DNA of 64,000 bases. Source: Aquipseudomonas guryensis. Its GTDB lineage: Bacteria; Pseudomonadota; Gammaproteobacteria; Pseudomonadales; Pseudomonadaceae. The stretch covers positions 868,001 through 932,000 of the forward strand of contig NZ_JACJFN010000001.1 of assembly GCF_014164785.1 (NCBI RefSeq), written 5' to 3'. Both the position numbers and the translations under genes were made by a program. The stretch's first letter is position 1; the number at the start of each line of letters is the position of its first letter. This document shows, piece by piece, positions 25,208 to 38,212 of the stretch. The notes under the pieces were generated by a model. It searched no databases, was not told the origin of the DNA, and saw only the letters and a program-made list of their open reading frames with translations.

Positions 25208-25325
25208 AAGATCTTCTGGGCTAAGGTCAGACAAGGCGCCCCGCAGCTTTTAAGCGCAGCGTACTGCAGTACGTGAGCATTAAAAGCGAGGACGCCACGC
25301 CGTATGGCCGACGACCAGGAGATCG
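25208..25325. repeat. Nested palindromic intergenic repeat, copy B
   Basis: Its ends match copy C on the opposite strand: AGATCTTxTGG...CTA at 25209 and GCCGTATGGCCGACGxCCAG, then GAGATCG, at 25300-25325. The interior has GCTTTTAA (25245-25252) / TTAAAAGC (25280-25287) around a perfect 14-bp palindrome CGTACTGCAGTACG (25260-25273). It lies 10 bp past the pauC stop. Confidence 0.75.
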
Positions 25326-25335
25326 TCCCGCGTAC

Positions 25336-26829
25336 TTACAGCTTGATCCAGGTGGCTTTCAGCTCGGTGTACTTGTCGAAGGCATGCAGCGACTTGTCGC
25401 GGCCGTTGCCGGACTGCTTGTAGCCACCGAACGGCGCAGTCATGTCGCCGCCGTCGTACTGGTTGACCCACATGCTGCCGACGCGCAGCGCCTTGGCCGC
25501 CAGGTGGGCCTTGGACAGGTTGCTGGTCCAGATCGCTGCGGCCAGACCATAGATGCTGTCGTTGGCGATCTGGATGGCTTCCTCGGTGGTGTCGAAGGTG
25601 ATCACCGAGAGTACCGGGCCAAAGATTTCTTCAGCGGCGATACGCATGCTGTTGGTGACGTTGTCGAAGATGGTCGGCTCGACATACACGCCGCCGGTTT
25701 CCTCCAGCGTGCGCTTGCCGCCACACAGCAGCTTGGCGTTTTCGGCATGGCCGGCTTCGATATAGGACAGCACACTGTTGAGGTGACCGCTGTCGACCAA
25801 GGCGCCAACGTTGGTGGCCGGGTCGAGGGCGTGACCGGCTTTCCAGCCCTTCATAGCTTCCAGCAACAGGGCCATGAACTCATCTTTCACCGAGCGCTCG
25901 ATCAGCAGACGCGAGCCCGCAGTGCACATCTCACCCTGGTTGAAGCAGATCGCCGCAGCGGCAGCCTCGGCAGCGGCTTTCAGGCACGGCGCATCGGCGA
26001 AGACGATGTTGGCGCTCTTGCCACCGGCCTCCAGCCACACGCGCTTCATGTTCGATTCGCCAGCGTAGATCATCAGTTGCTTGGCGATCTTGGTCGAGCC
26101 GGTGAACACCAGGGTGTCGACGTCCATGTGCAGGGCCAGGGCCTTGCCCACGGTGTGACCGAAGCCTGGCAGGACGTTGAGTACGCCGGCCGGGATACCG
26201 GCTTCGAGGGCCAACTGAGCCAGGCGAATGGCAGTCAGCGGCGACTTCTCGGACGGTTTGACGATCACCGAGTTACCGGTCGACAGAGCCGGGCCGAGCT
26301 TCCAGCAGGTCATGATCAGCGGGAAGTTCCACGGCACGATGGCCGCGACCACGCCCACCGGCTCACGGGTGATCAGGCCCAGTTCGTCGTGCGGAGTGGC
26401 CGCCACTTCGTCGTAGATCTTGTCGATTGCCTCGCCACTCCAGCGGATCGCCCGCGAGGCGCCCGGCACGTCGACGCTCAGGGCATCGCTGATCGGCTTA
26501 CCCATGTCGAGGGTTTCCAGCAGGGCCAGTTCTTCGGCGTGGGCATCCATCAGGTCGGCGAAGCGCACCATGATTTTCTTGCGCTCGACCGGCTTGAGCC
26601 GCGACCACACGCCAGACTCGAAGGTAGCGCGGGCGTCGGCCACTGCCAGCTCGGCATCCGCTGCATCACAGCTGGCCACCAGGCCCAGCAGGCGACCGTC
26701 CACCGGGCTCACGCATTCAAAGGTGGCGGCGGAAACAGCTTCGCAGAGTTCGCCATGGATCAGGGCGCGGCCCTCGATCTTCAGGTTCTTGGCGCGCTGT
26801 TCCCAGTCGGCACGGGTCAGGGTAGTCAT
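25336..26829 (-). CDS. pauC: Aldehyde dehydrogenase PauC/KauB (4-guanidino/gamma-glutamyl-aminobutyraldehyde)
   Basis: NAD(P)-dependent oxidation of gamma-glutamyl-aminobutyraldehyde and related aldehydes in polyamine and arginine catabolism, following PauB. It has 497 residues, with conserved PWNFPLIMTCWKLGPAL (oxyanion Asn), the NAD-binding FTGSTKIAKQL, catalytic Glu in WLEAGGKSANIV and catalytic Cys in FNQGEMCTAGSRL. ATG 26829 follows GAGGA and gives the family length; the upstream frame to 26880 is leader. A TTGACA and a palindrome lie upstream. Transcripts probably end at 25087-25121 after passing repeat copy B. PauR is the expected regulator. Confidence 0.92.
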   Translation of the reverse strand: MTTLTRADWEQRAKNLKIEGRALIHGELCEAVSAATFECVSPVDGRLLGLVASCDAADAELAVADARATFESGVWSRLKPVERKKIMVRFADLMDAHAEELALLETLDMGKPISDALSVDVPGASRAIRWSGEAIDKIYDEVAATPHDELGLITREPVGVVAAIVPWNFPLIMTCWKLGPALSTGNSVIVKPSEKSPLTAIRLAQLALEAGIPAGVLNVLPGFGHTVGKALALHMDVDTLVFTGSTKIAKQLMIYAGESNMKRVWLEAGGKSANIVFADAPCLKAAAEAAAAAICFNQGEMCTAGSRLLIERSVKDEFMALLLEAMKGWKAGHALDPATNVGALVDSGHLNSVLSYIEAGHAENAKLLCGGKRTLEETGGVYVEPTIFDNVTNSMRIAAEEIFGPVLSVITFDTTEEAIQIANDSIYGLAAAIWTSNLSKAHLAAKALRVGSMWVNQYDGGDMTAPFGGYKQSGNGRDKSLHAFDKYTELKATWIKL

Positions 26830-26851
26830 GCGGGAGTCCTCGGTGAAAGCG

Positions 26852-26880
26852 TGTCGCAAATCGACAACACGCACTGTCAA
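26852..26880 (-). promoter_or_regulatory. pauC upstream region: TTGACA and 15-bp palindrome
   Basis: On the minus strand TTGACA (26880-26875) is a -35 candidate without a good -10. Downstream lies TGTCG-CAAAT-CGACA (26852-26866), an exact inverted repeat just ahead of pauC that could bind a repressor. Confidence 0.35.
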
Positions 26881-27039
26881 TTATTCTGCCAGGCCGATTG
26901 CCGGCCTTTGTGCCCGTAACACTAAACCAGAGCCCCGTACCTTTTCAATATTTTTGACAGAAGGCCGCCAGGCGCCTTGCAATGTTCGTTTTATCAAACA
27001 TAGACTGCGATCAATCGCTCATTCCACAACCCACAACAC

Positions 27040-27414
27040 ATGGACACGCCCGTGAACACCGAGCAGATCATCGACTTCGCCAGCGCAACCACCGCGCCCG
27101 AGCACTACCGCCCCGCCGCCGAGAAGATTCTCAAGGGTGATCCCGAGCAGAGCGTACGCAATCATTACAGCAGCCCCTGCAGCCAGTTCCATGCCGGCAT
27201 CTGGGAAGGCGCGATTGGCCACTGGACAGTCAACTACACCGAACACGAATACTGCGAAATCCTCCAGGGCGTCTCGGTGCTGCGCGACCAGCACGGCACC
27301 GCCAAGACCGTACGCGCCGGCGATCGCTTCGTCATCCCGGCCGGCTTCTCCGGCACCTGGGAAGTGCTGGAGCCGTGCCGCAAGGTCTATGTGATGTTCG
27401 AGCAGAAGGCCTGA
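27040..27414 (+). CDS. Cupin-domain protein
   Basis: Small single-domain RmlC-like cupin of 124 residues. The motifs are YTEHEYCEILQGVSVLRDQHG and VRAGDRFVIPAGFSGTWEVLEP, close to the DUF861/EutQ-like cupin group that contains ureidoglycolate hydrolase-like and sensor-type proteins. There is no signal peptide. An in-frame GTG (27052) is an alternative start. It is divergent from pauC and followed by two hairpins. The neighbour suggests a role in polyamine catabolism, but this is inference only. Confidence 0.82.
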   Translation: MDTPVNTEQIIDFASATTAPEHYRPAAEKILKGDPEQSVRNHYSSPCSQFHAGIWEGAIGHWTVNYTEHEYCEILQGVSVLRDQHGTAKTVRAGDRFVIPAGFSGTWEVLEPCRKVYVMFEQKA

Positions 27415-27420
27415 CCCTGC

Positions 27421-27497
27421 TGGCGAGACCGTCGCGTCTCGCCAGGCAAACGTTTTTACCCTGTGCAACTTGCGCCCGCGTCCCGCGGGCTTTTTTT
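27421..27497 (+). terminator. Two hairpins after the cupin gene, the second an intrinsic terminator
   Basis: TGGCGAGAC (27421-27429) / GTCTCGCCA (27436-27444) is a perfect stem. Then GCCCGCG (27474-27480) / CGCGGGC (27484-27490) is followed by TTTTTTT, a standard terminator. Confidence 0.9.
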
Positions 27498-27524
27498 CGT
27501 CTGGCCTTTTCTGCGGGCAAAAAA

Positions 27525-27555
27525 AACCCGCCGATTAAGGCGGGTTCTTTTTACA
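27525..27555. terminator. Terminator of rpmB-rpmG
   Basis: AACCCGCC (27525-27532) and GGCGGGTT (27539-27546), with an A-run to the left (T-run for minus-strand transcripts) and CTTTTT on the right. Lies 23 bp past the rpmG stop. Confidence 0.9.
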
Positions 27556-27568
27556 GAAGCCGGATCAA

Positions 27569-27724
27569 TTACTTGATCTTGGCTTCCTTGTACATCACGT
27601 GCTTACGGATGGTCGGATCGAATTTTTTCATTTCGATCTTATCCGGGGTAGTGCGCTTGTTCTTGTCGGTGGTGTAGAAGTGGCCGGTACCGGCGCTGGA
27701 CACCAAACGGATCAGTTCACGCAT
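27569..27724 (-). CDS. rpmG: 50S ribosomal protein L33
   Basis: Ribosomal protein of 51 residues beginning [19 protein letters not shown] and containing [21 protein letters not shown] and [10 protein letters not shown]. This is the cysteine-free form, lacking the CxxC zinc pairs. It lies 10 bp after rpmB in the standard rpmBG operon. Confidence 0.97.
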   Translation of the reverse strand: MRELIRLVSSAGTGHFYTTDKNKRTTPDKIEMKKFDPTIRKHVMYKEAKIK

Positions 27725-27734
27725 GACTTGCTCC

Positions 27735-27971
27735 TTAAACCTTTTCGCCGCGAGCGCGCAGCTCGGACAGAATTACGTCAATGCCGCGCTTGTCGATGAT
27801 ACGCATGCCTTTGGCAGAAACGCGCAGACGCACAAAACGCTTCTCGGACTCGACCCAGAAGCGGTGATGCTGCAGGTTCGGCAGGAAACGACGACGGGTT
27901 TTGTTGTTTGCGTGGGAAACCTTGTTCCCGGTTACTGGACCCTTACCAGTAACTTGACAGACTCTCGACAT
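27735..27971 (-). CDS. rpmB: 50S ribosomal protein L28
   Basis: Large-subunit ribosomal protein of 78 residues with the signature [20 protein letters not shown] and [13 protein letters not shown], and C-terminal [17 protein letters not shown]. It is first gene of rpmBG. A good promoter (28121-28149) lies about 150 bp upstream, leaving a structured leader. Confidence 0.98.
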   Translation of the reverse strand: MSRVCQVTGKGPVTGNKVSHANNKTRRRFLPNLQHHRFWVESEKRFVRLRVSAKGMRIIDKRGIDVILSELRARGEKV

Positions 27972-28316
27972 GCCTCAGCCCTCTAAAACCACATGCCCAA
28001 CCCGGCATGGGTTGGCCGCTTGAACTCAATAGTCATTTGGCGCTCAGCGCCACGTTTCTCGGGGGTCTTACCGCGCTTGTCTGCTTGCGCAGGAGGCGGG
28101 CCCCTAGAAAAGAGCGCTGCTTTATACCAGAACACCCTAGCAGTCGCAAGGCGAACTGTGCCTTGTTAACTGCGCCGCAAAGGCGCAAACCCTCTACTTT
28201 GCCGGGTTGCGCCGGCACCGACAGGCCTACCACTCGTCGCAACCTGCCGATTGTCCCGCCCCGCGCCTTGGTCTAGGGTTAGACCCTTGCCGTCTGTCGC
28301 CACTCTGGAGATACCC
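27972..28316. other. Intergenic region: rpmB leader and promoter, divergent from a peptide-binding protein gene
   Basis: It contains hairpin CCAACCC-GGCAT-GGGTTGG (27997-28015), palindrome TGGCGCTCAGCGCCA (28037-28051) and the rpmB promoter. The part nearer the + strand gene (28150-28316) shows no clear promoter. Confidence 0.7.
28121..28149 (-). promoter_or_regulatory. rpmBG promoter
   Basis: The minus strand has -35 TTGCGA (28149-28144), a 17-bp spacer and -10 TATAAA (28126-28121). Spacing and match fit a sigma-70 promoter; transcription would start about 140 bp ahead of rpmB. Confidence 0.65.
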
Positions 28317-29891
28317 ATGCGCCTTGCCGCCCTGCCCCTGCTGTTCGCCCCGCTACTGAGCCAGGCCGCTATCCTCAGCGTGTGCACCGAGGCCAGCCCG
28401 GATGGTTTCGACGTGGTGCAGTACAACGCACTGACCACCACCAACGCCTCGGCCGACGTACTGATGAACCGCCTGGTCGAGTTCGATGCCGCCAGCGGCC
28501 AACTGCAACCGAGTCTGGCGCAAAGCTGGTCGGTATCGGACGACGGCCTGGTGTGGGACTTCCAGCTACGACCTGGGGTGAAATTCCAACGCACCGAGTG
28601 GTTCAACCCGAGCCGCGAGCTGAATGCCGATGACGTGCTGTTCAGTTTCCAGCGCATGCTCGACCCCACCCATCCCTGGCACAAGAGTGCGCCCGGCGGT
28701 TATCCGCATGCTCAGTCGATGCAGCTGCCGGCGCTGATCAAGAGCATCGAGTCAGTGGGCGCACAACAGGTGCGTTTCACCCTCAATCGTCCGGACGCCA
28801 CATTCCTCGCCACCCTGAGCATGGGTTTCGCCTCGATCTATTCGGCCGAATACGCCGCGCAACTGCTGCAGGCCGGCACGCCGGAAAAGCTCAACAGTGC
28901 CCCGGTTGGCACCGGCCCGTTCATCCTCAAGCGCTTCCAAAAGGACGCAGCCATCCGTTACACGGCCAACCCCGACTATTTTGCCGGCAAGCCCGCGCTG
29001 GACGGTCTGATCTTCGCCATCACCCCGGATACCAACGTGCGCCTGCAGAAGCTGCGCCGCAATGAATGCCAGATCGCCCTGTCACCCAAGCCGCTGGATG
29101 TGCAGGCGGCGCGCCAGGCGCCGTCCTTGCGCATCAGTGAAACGCCGGCCTTCATGACCGCCTTCGTCGCCCTCAACAGCCAGCACCCGCCGCTGGACAA
29201 GCCCCAAGTGCGCCAGGCGATCAACCTGGCCTTCGACAGGGCCAGCTATCTGCAAGCGGTGTTCGAGGGCAGCGCCACAGCCGCCAGCAGTCCCTACCCC
29301 CCGACCACCTGGAGCTACGCCAAGGAGCTGCCCGGCTACGCACACGACCCGGTCAAAGCCAAGGCAATGCTGGAAGAGGCCGGGCTGGCGGACGGTTTCA
29401 GCACCACGATCTGGACCCGCCCCTCGGGCAGCCTGCTCAACCCCAACCCCAGCCTCGGCGCGCAGCTGCTGCAGGCCGACCTGGCCGAAGTCGGCATCCG
29501 CGCGGAGATCCGGGTGATCGAATGGGGCGAGCTGATCAAGCGCGCCAAGGCCGGCGAACATGATCTGCTGTTCATGGGCTGGGCAGGCGACAATGGCGAT
29601 CCGGACAACTTCCTTACCCCGCAATTTTCCTGCGCTTCGCTGCAGTCCGGGCTGAACTTCGCGCGGTTCTGCGACCCGCAACTGGATAAGCTGATCGCCG
29701 ACGGCAAGCTCAGCGCCGAACAGACCGTGCGTAGTGGCCTGTATCAGCAGGCCCAGGCGATCATCCAGCAGCAGGCACTGTGGCTACCACTGGCCCACCC
29801 GACCGCCTTCGCCCTGCTGCGCAACAATGTGCAGGGCTATCAGGTCAACCCGTTTGGTCGCCAGGATTTTGCCAAGGTGCAGCTCAAGTAA
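28317..29891 (+). CDS. Periplasmic di/oligopeptide-binding protein (DppA/OppA family)
   Basis: Solute receptor of a peptide ABC transporter (SBP family 5), 524 residues. Signal peptide MRLAALPLLFAPLLSQA precedes AILSVCTEASPDGFDVVQYN. Family landmarks include RLVEFDAASGQLQPSLAQSW, DGLVWDFQLRPGVKF, NSAPVGTGPFILKRF and GWAGDNGDPDNFLTPQFSC, with a cysteine pair near the C-terminus (SCASLQ...ARFCDPQ) as in DppA. No permease or ATPase genes adjoin it, so it is an orphan receptor that presumably shares a dpp transporter elsewhere. ATG 28317 gives the signal peptide. Confidence 0.92.
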   Translation: MRLAALPLLFAPLLSQAAILSVCTEASPDGFDVVQYNALTTTNASADVLMNRLVEFDAASGQLQPSLAQSWSVSDDGLVWDFQLRPGVKFQRTEWFNPSRELNADDVLFSFQRMLDPTHPWHKSAPGGYPHAQSMQLPALIKSIESVGAQQVRFTLNRPDATFLATLSMGFASIYSAEYAAQLLQAGTPEKLNSAPVGTGPFILKRFQKDAAIRYTANPDYFAGKPALDGLIFAITPDTNVRLQKLRRNECQIALSPKPLDVQAARQAPSLRISETPAFMTAFVALNSQHPPLDKPQVRQAINLAFDRASYLQAVFEGSATAASSPYPPTTWSYAKELPGYAHDPVKAKAMLEEAGLADGFSTTIWTRPSGSLLNPNPSLGAQLLQADLAEVGIRAEIRVIEWGELIKRAKAGEHDLLFMGWAGDNGDPDNFLTPQFSCASLQSGLNFARFCDPQLDKLIADGKLSAEQTVRSGLYQQAQAIIQQQALWLPLAHPTAFALLRNNVQGYQVNPFGRQDFAKVQLK

Positions 29892-29894
29892 GAC

Positions 29895-30569
29895 CTAGAC
29901 CCAACCGAACTCGGCCATGGACAGCGGCTCACCATCGCCGACGATGAAGTGATCGAGCACGCGCACCTCGATCAGCGCCAGCGCCTCCTTGAGGCGCTCG
30001 GTCAGCACGCGATCGGCCTGGCTGGGCTCGGCAACCCCCGACGGGTGGTTATGCACCAGGATCGCAGCTGCGGCGTTATGCGCCAGGGCGCGCTTGACCA
30101 CCTGCCGCGGGTAGACGCTGGCGCCATCGATGCTGCCGTGAAACAGGGCCTCGAACTCGATGACCCGGTGCTTGGCATCGAGAAACAGGCAGCCAAACAC
30201 CTCGTGGGGCTCATGGCGCAGGCGCGCTTTGAGGTAATCGCGCACCGCCTGCGGGCTTTCCAGAGCGGAATCGCGCTTGAGTCGCTCAGCCAGATGGCGC
30301 CGCCCCATCTCCAGCACCGCCTGCAACTGGGCGAACTTGGCCGGCCCCAGACCCAGGCGCTGGCTGAAGGACGGCAGATCAGCCTCGAGCAGCGCGCGCA
30401 GGCTGCCGAAATCCCCCAGCAGGTGACGCGCCAGGTCTACCGCGCTCTGCCCGGCCACCCCGGTACGCAGGAAGATCGCCAGCAGTTCGGCGTCGCTCAG
30501 GGCGCCCGCCCCCATCTCCAGCAGCTTCTCCCGCGGGCGCTCCGCCGCGGGCCAATCGCGAATACTCAT
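29895..30569 (-). CDS. radC: RadC family JAB/MPN-domain protein
   Basis: The 224-residue protein has an N-terminal helix-hairpin-helix (UPF0758; [36 protein letters not shown]) and a C-terminal JAMM metalloprotease-like domain with the zinc motif HNHPSG...D ([15 protein letters not shown]). The historical DNA-repair role of RadC is unsupported, and the biochemical function is not settled. It is divergent from coaBC and ends three bases from the convergent peptide-binding gene. Confidence 0.95.
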   Translation of the reverse strand: MSIRDWPAAERPREKLLEMGAGALSDAELLAIFLRTGVAGQSAVDLARHLLGDFGSLRALLEADLPSFSQRLGLGPAKFAQLQAVLEMGRRHLAERLKRDSALESPQAVRDYLKARLRHEPHEVFGCLFLDAKHRVIEFEALFHGSIDGASVYPRQVVKRALAHNAAAAILVHNHPSGVAEPSQADRVLTERLKEALALIEVRVLDHFIVGDGEPLSMAEFGWV

Positions 30570-30705
30570 GACATCTCCCTGTCAGGCGGCCCGCTGTTCC
30601 GGCGCGGGCCCTGTGCTATCTTAGCCCGGCTTTTTGGCGCGGTGACCGGCCTGGGGAGGTGTCGTCGTCGCGTTGCTATCCACACCACATTATTAAGGCA
30701 GGCCT

Positions 30706-31914
30706 ATGCAGCGGCTGTATCGGAAACGCATCGTCCTGGGCGTCGGTGGTGGCATTGCCGCCTACAAGAGTGCCGAGCTGGTTCGTCGGCTGCGCGACCA
30801 GGGCGCCGAAGTGCGGGTGGTAATGACCCGCGGCGGCCGCGAGTTCATCACCCCGTTGACCCTGCAGGCGCTGTCTGGCCACCCTGTACATCTCGATCTG
30901 CTCGACCCGGAAGCCGAGGCGGCCATGGGCCATATCGAGCTGGCTAAATGGGCCGATCTGGTACTGATCGCCCCGGCCACTGCCGATCTGATGGCACGCC
31001 TGGCCCAGGGCGTGGCCGATGACCTGCTGACTACCCTGGTACTGGCCACCGATGCCGCCGTGGCCCTCGCCCCGGCGATGAACCAGGCCATGTGGCGCGA
31101 TCCGGCCACTCAGGCCAATGCGCAACTACTGGAAAGTCGTGGCCTGCGCCTGTTTGGCCCAGCTGCCGGCAGCCAGGCCTGCGGCGATGTCGGCCCCGGC
31201 CGCATGCTCGAAGCGGATGAGCTGGCGCAGCGCGCCGCCGACTGCTTCCAGCGCCAGAGCCTGAGCGGCAAGCACGTGCTGATCACCGCCGGGCCGACCC
31301 AGGAAAACATCGACCCGGTGCGTTACATCACCAACCACAGCTCCGGCAAGATGGGCTTCGCCCTGGCCGAAGCCGCGGTGGAAGCCGGCGCCAAGGTGAC
31401 CCTGATCACCGGCCCGGTGCACCTACCCACCCCGGACCGGGTCTCGCGTATCGACGTGGTCAGCGCCCGCGACATGCTCGCTGCCTGCGAAGCCGCCATG
31501 CCCTGCGACCTGCTGATCGCCTCTGCCGCAGTCGCCGACTACCGCCCGGAAGTGGTCGCCCAGCACAAGCTGAAGAAAGATCCCACTACCGGCGATGGCC
31601 TGCTCCTGCAACTGGTGCGCAACCCGGATGTCCTTGCCACACTCACCAGCCGCGCCGATCGCCCGTTCAGCGTGGGTTTTGCCGCCGAGACCGAGAACCT
31701 GCTCGGCTACGCAGCGCGCAAGCTGAAGGACAAGAACCTCGACCTGATCGTCGCCAATGACGTGGCCAACCCCACGATTGGCTTCAACAGCGAGGAAAAT
31801 GCCATCACCATCATCGACCGCGAATTGCAGGCCAGCAGTTTTGCCCAGACCAGCAAAGGCAAGATCGCCCGTCAGCTGGTAGCCTTCATTGCCGAACGCC
31901 TCAACCGCGCCTGA
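30706..31914 (+). CDS. coaBC: Bifunctional phosphopantothenoylcysteine decarboxylase/synthetase
   Basis: Two steps of coenzyme A synthesis: ligation of cysteine to 4'-phosphopantothenate (CoaB) and FMN-dependent decarboxylation (CoaC). In the 402-residue protein the CoaC half has [14 protein letters not shown], the PAMNQAMW motif and the catalytic cysteine in [13 protein letters not shown]. The CoaB half has [22 protein letters not shown], dimerisation/catalytic lysine KLKKDP and VGFAAETEN. dut follows 29 bp later. Also called dfp. Confidence 0.97.
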   Translation: MQRLYRKRIVLGVGGGIAAYKSAELVRRLRDQGAEVRVVMTRGGREFITPLTLQALSGHPVHLDLLDPEAEAAMGHIELAKWADLVLIAPATADLMARLAQGVADDLLTTLVLATDAAVALAPAMNQAMWRDPATQANAQLLESRGLRLFGPAAGSQACGDVGPGRMLEADELAQRAADCFQRQSLSGKHVLITAGPTQENIDPVRYITNHSSGKMGFALAEAAVEAGAKVTLITGPVHLPTPDRVSRIDVVSARDMLAACEAAMPCDLLIASAAVADYRPEVVAQHKLKKDPTTGDGLLLQLVRNPDVLATLTSRADRPFSVGFAAETENLLGYAARKLKDKNLDLIVANDVANPTIGFNSEENAITIIDRELQASSFAQTSKGKIARQLVAFIAERLNRA

Positions 31915-31943
31915 CCCACCTCCGACCGTTCACAGGGCCTGAC

Positions 31944-32399
31944 ATGCACGCTTTGCAAGCCAAGATTCTCGACCCGCGCCTGGGCAGTGACTTTCCCCTG
32001 CCGCAGTACGCTACCCCTGGCTCGGCAGGCCTCGACCTGCGCGCCATGCTCAAGCAGGACACAGTGCTAGAGCCTGGGCAGACCCTGCTGATCCCCACCG
32101 GCCTGTCGATCTACATCGGCGATCCGGGCCTGGCGGCGCTGATCCTGCCTCGCTCGGGCCTCGGCCATAAGCACGGCATCGTGCTCGGCAACCTGGTCGG
32201 TCTGATCGACTCCGACTACCAGGGCGAGCTGATGGTGTCCTGCTGGAACCGTGGGCAGACCCCCTTCACCATCGCCGTTGGCGAGCGTATTGCACAGCTG
32301 ATGCTGGTCCCCGTCGTGCAGGCGCACTTCGAACTGGTCGAACAGTTCGATGAAAGCCAGCGCGGCGCCGGCGGCTTCGGCCATTCCGGCAGCCATTGA
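31944..32399 (+). CDS. dut: dUTP pyrophosphatase
   Basis: Hydrolyses dUTP to dUMP, preventing uracil incorporation and feeding thymidylate synthesis. It has 151 residues with the five trimeric-dUTPase motifs: [46 protein letters not shown] and the flexible C-terminal [12 protein letters not shown]. Standard coaBC-dut-algC order. Confidence 0.98.
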   Translation: MHALQAKILDPRLGSDFPLPQYATPGSAGLDLRAMLKQDTVLEPGQTLLIPTGLSIYIGDPGLAALILPRSGLGHKHGIVLGNLVGLIDSDYQGELMVSCWNRGQTPFTIAVGERIAQLMLVPVVQAHFELVEQFDESQRGAGGFGHSGSH

Positions 32400-32438
32400 G
32401 CCGATTAATTTCAGGATGAATTGCCCAGGAGACGTTTG

Positions 32439-35956
<3,518 letters not shown>

Positions 35957-35967
35957 GAACCTGTAAC

Positions 35968-35989
35968 GCGGCCGGCATCTGCCGGCCGC
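35968..35989. terminator. GC-rich hairpin between argB and a convergent gene
   Basis: GCGGCCGGC (35968-35976), loop ATCT, GCCGGCCGC (35981-35989): a perfect 9-bp stem between convergent stops. No T-run, so efficiency is uncertain. Confidence 0.6.
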
Positions 35990-35997
35990 CTACGCCA

Positions 35998-36582
35998 TCA
36001 GCGCCCGCGCAGCTCCTGCAGGCGAGCGCGGTCGGCGGCAAAGGCCGCTTCTTCGCTGACCCGGGTTTCCCGGTAGCGACTGATATCCTTCTCCACCCCG
36101 CTCTGCTCGATCTTCAGATTCTCGATCTGTACCAGCAGATGCTCGGGCACCTTTCGTCCGGCGCGCTCGAACTCGGCCGCCTTGGCCTGCAGGCTGCCCT
36201 GCTGCGTACGCAGGGACTGCAGGTTGCTCTGCGCCACACTGATCGCGCCGTCCAGCTCAGCCAACTTGCGATCGCGGGCGCGATCGACATCGCCGACTTC
36301 GGAGTAGATGCGCAGCAACTGGGCATCGGAGGACGCCTTGGCCTTCTCCTCCGCCAGCCGCTGACGCTCTTCGGCGCTCGGAGCCGGAGGCACGACCTTA
36401 ATCACCCGCCCCTGCTCGTTGAGCACCTCATAACCCCTGGCCACATGTTCGGGCGGCACGCCAAGGCGATCGATCACGGTCACGCCGCGCTCGTCGACGT
36501 AGCGATACATTTCCGTGGCCGCAACAAGCGACGACCAAAGAGCCCAGCACAACGTCCAGCACAGCACCGCGGGTTTGAGCAT
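35998..36582 (-). CDS. DUF4124-domain exported protein with coiled coil
   Basis: The 194-residue protein has signal peptide MLKPAVLCWTLCWALWSSLVAA, a DUF4124 motif (TEMYRYVDERGVTVIDRLGVPP) and a long charged alpha-helical region (about 70-190, SAEERQRLAEEKAKASSDAQ onward) likely to form a coiled coil. Function unknown. It sits between convergent argB and pyrE on the pyrE strand. Confidence 0.82.
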   Translation of the reverse strand: MLKPAVLCWTLCWALWSSLVAATEMYRYVDERGVTVIDRLGVPPEHVARGYEVLNEQGRVIKVVPPAPSAEERQRLAEEKAKASSDAQLLRIYSEVGDVDRARDRKLAELDGAISVAQSNLQSLRTQQGSLQAKAAEFERAGRKVPEHLLVQIENLKIEQSGVEKDISRYRETRVSEEAAFAADRARLQELRGR

Positions 36583-36610
36583 GACAGACCCTTGTTGTAG
36601 TTGTTTGAGG

Positions 36611-37252
36611 CTAAATTCCGTATTGCGCGCGATAGGCCTCTACGGCTGGCAGGTGCTTCTTCAACTCAGCATCACCCGCCAGATAGTCCAGCACCTGCTC
36701 CAGCGAAACAATGCTGACTACCGGCATGCCATAGTCGCGTTCGACTTCCTGAATTGCCGACAGCTCGCCCTGACCACGCTCCTGGCGGTTCAGCGCAATC
36801 AGTACGCCAGCGGCCTGGGCACCCTGGGCCTGGATAATCTGCATCACTTCGCGGATCGCTGTACCGGCCGTGATCACATCGTCGACAATCATTACCCGCC
36901 CATTGAGCGGTGCGCCGACCAAGGTGCCACCCTCGCCGTGATCCTTGGCTTCCTTGCGATTGAAGCACCAGGGCAGGTCGCGATCATGCTGCTCGGCCAG
37001 GGCCACCGCAGTCGCCGCTGCCAGCGGGATGCCCTTGTAGGCCGGGCCGAACAGCACATCGAAGTCGATGCCGCTGTCGACCAGCGCCGAGGCATAGAAA
37101 CGCCCTAGCTTGGCCAATGCCAGACCACTGCTGAACAGGCCGGCATTGAAGAAATAGGGGCTGGTACGCCCGGATTTGAGGGTGAACTCACCGAAACGCA
37201 GCACGCCGCGTTCGATGGCAAAACGGATGAATTCGCGCTGGTACGCCTGCAT
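36611..37252 (-). CDS. pyrE: Orotate phosphoribosyltransferase
   Basis: Makes OMP from orotate and PRPP in pyrimidine synthesis. The 213-residue type I PRTase has the PRPP motif [16 protein letters not shown], substrate hood [16 protein letters not shown] and the catalytic flexible loop [12 protein letters not shown]. It is divergent from crc with a 93-bp shared promoter region, the conserved pseudomonad arrangement. Confidence 0.97.
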   Translation of the reverse strand: MQAYQREFIRFAIERGVLRFGEFTLKSGRTSPYFFNAGLFSSGLALAKLGRFYASALVDSGIDFDVLFGPAYKGIPLAAATAVALAEQHDRDLPWCFNRKEAKDHGEGGTLVGAPLNGRVMIVDDVITAGTAIREVMQIIQAQGAQAAGVLIALNRQERGQGELSAIQEVERDYGMPVVSIVSLEQVLDYLAGDAELKKHLPAVEAYRAQYGI

Positions 37253-37345
37253 GAAAAGCCCCGAACGACACGGTTGTAGCTATGAATTTGGCTAATTGGG
37301 AATGAGCTCAGGTATCATACACGCAGGTGTTTTTGGGGGCTATTT

Positions 37346-38125
37346 ATGCGGATCATCAGTGTCAACGTGAATGGCATTCAGGGGGCGGTCGAGCGCGGTT
37401 TGCTCAGCTGGCTGCAAGCCCAGAATGCCGACGTGATCTGCCTGCAGGATACCCGTGCCTCCTCCGTCGAACTGGACGATCCAGCGTTTCAGCTGGATGG
37501 TTACTTCCTTTACGCCGCCGATGGCGAAATTCCCGAGCTGGGTGGCGTGGCACTGTATTCACGCCTGCAACCGAAGGCGGTGATCCACGGTCTCGGTTTC
37601 GAGATGGCGGATCGCTACGGACGCTACCTGCAGGCGGACTTCGACAAGGTCAGCATCGCCACTGTGCTGCTGCCGTCCGGTCAGGGCGGTGACGAGAGCC
37701 TCAACCAGAAGTTCAAGTTCATCGACGACTTCACCAGCTACCTGGACAAGCAACGCCGCAAGCGCCGCGAGTACATCTACTGCGGCTCACTGTATGTCGC
37801 CCACCAGAAACTCGACGTGAAGAACTGGCGCGACTGCCAGCAGCTGCCTGGCTTCCTGGCCCCGGAACGGGCCTGGCTGGATGAAGTGATCGGCACCATG
37901 GGCTATGTCGACGCGCTGCGCGAAGTCAGCCGCGAAGGCGAGCAGTACAGCTGGTGGCCGGACAGCGAACAGGCGGACATGCTCAACCTCGGCTGGCGCT
38001 TCGACTACCAGCTACTGACCCCCGGCATGCGCCGCTCCGTGCGCAACGCCAAGCTGCCGCGCCAGCCACGCTTTTCTCAGCATGCGCCGCTGATCGTCGA
38101 TTACGACTGGCTGCTCAGCGTCTAA
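37346..38125 (+). CDS. crc: Catabolite repression control protein Crc
   Basis: Crc is a partner of Hfq in post-transcriptional carbon catabolite repression in Pseudomonas. The 259-residue protein has the exonuclease/endonuclease/phosphatase fold (MRIISVNVNGIQGAVERGLL; ADVICLQDTRASS; FDYQLLTPGMR; FSQHAPLIVDYDW). Crc is known to lack nuclease activity despite this fold. Here it could repress the dad, pau and peptide-uptake genes of this window (inference). Start ATG 37346 with a GGGGG-rich upstream. Confidence 0.97.
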   Translation: MRIISVNVNGIQGAVERGLLSWLQAQNADVICLQDTRASSVELDDPAFQLDGYFLYAADGEIPELGGVALYSRLQPKAVIHGLGFEMADRYGRYLQADFDKVSIATVLLPSGQGGDESLNQKFKFIDDFTSYLDKQRRKRREYIYCGSLYVAHQKLDVKNWRDCQQLPGFLAPERAWLDEVIGTMGYVDALREVSREGEQYSWWPDSEQADMLNLGWRFDYQLLTPGMRRSVRNAKLPRQPRFSQHAPLIVDYDWLLSV

Positions 38126-38212
38126 ACAGGCTTCACGCCCTGCTGCAGGGTGCGCGCGCACCCGCAACCACGAGAGTCCGGTACGGCGCAGCCTAGGCAG
38201 GAGCGCAACGCC

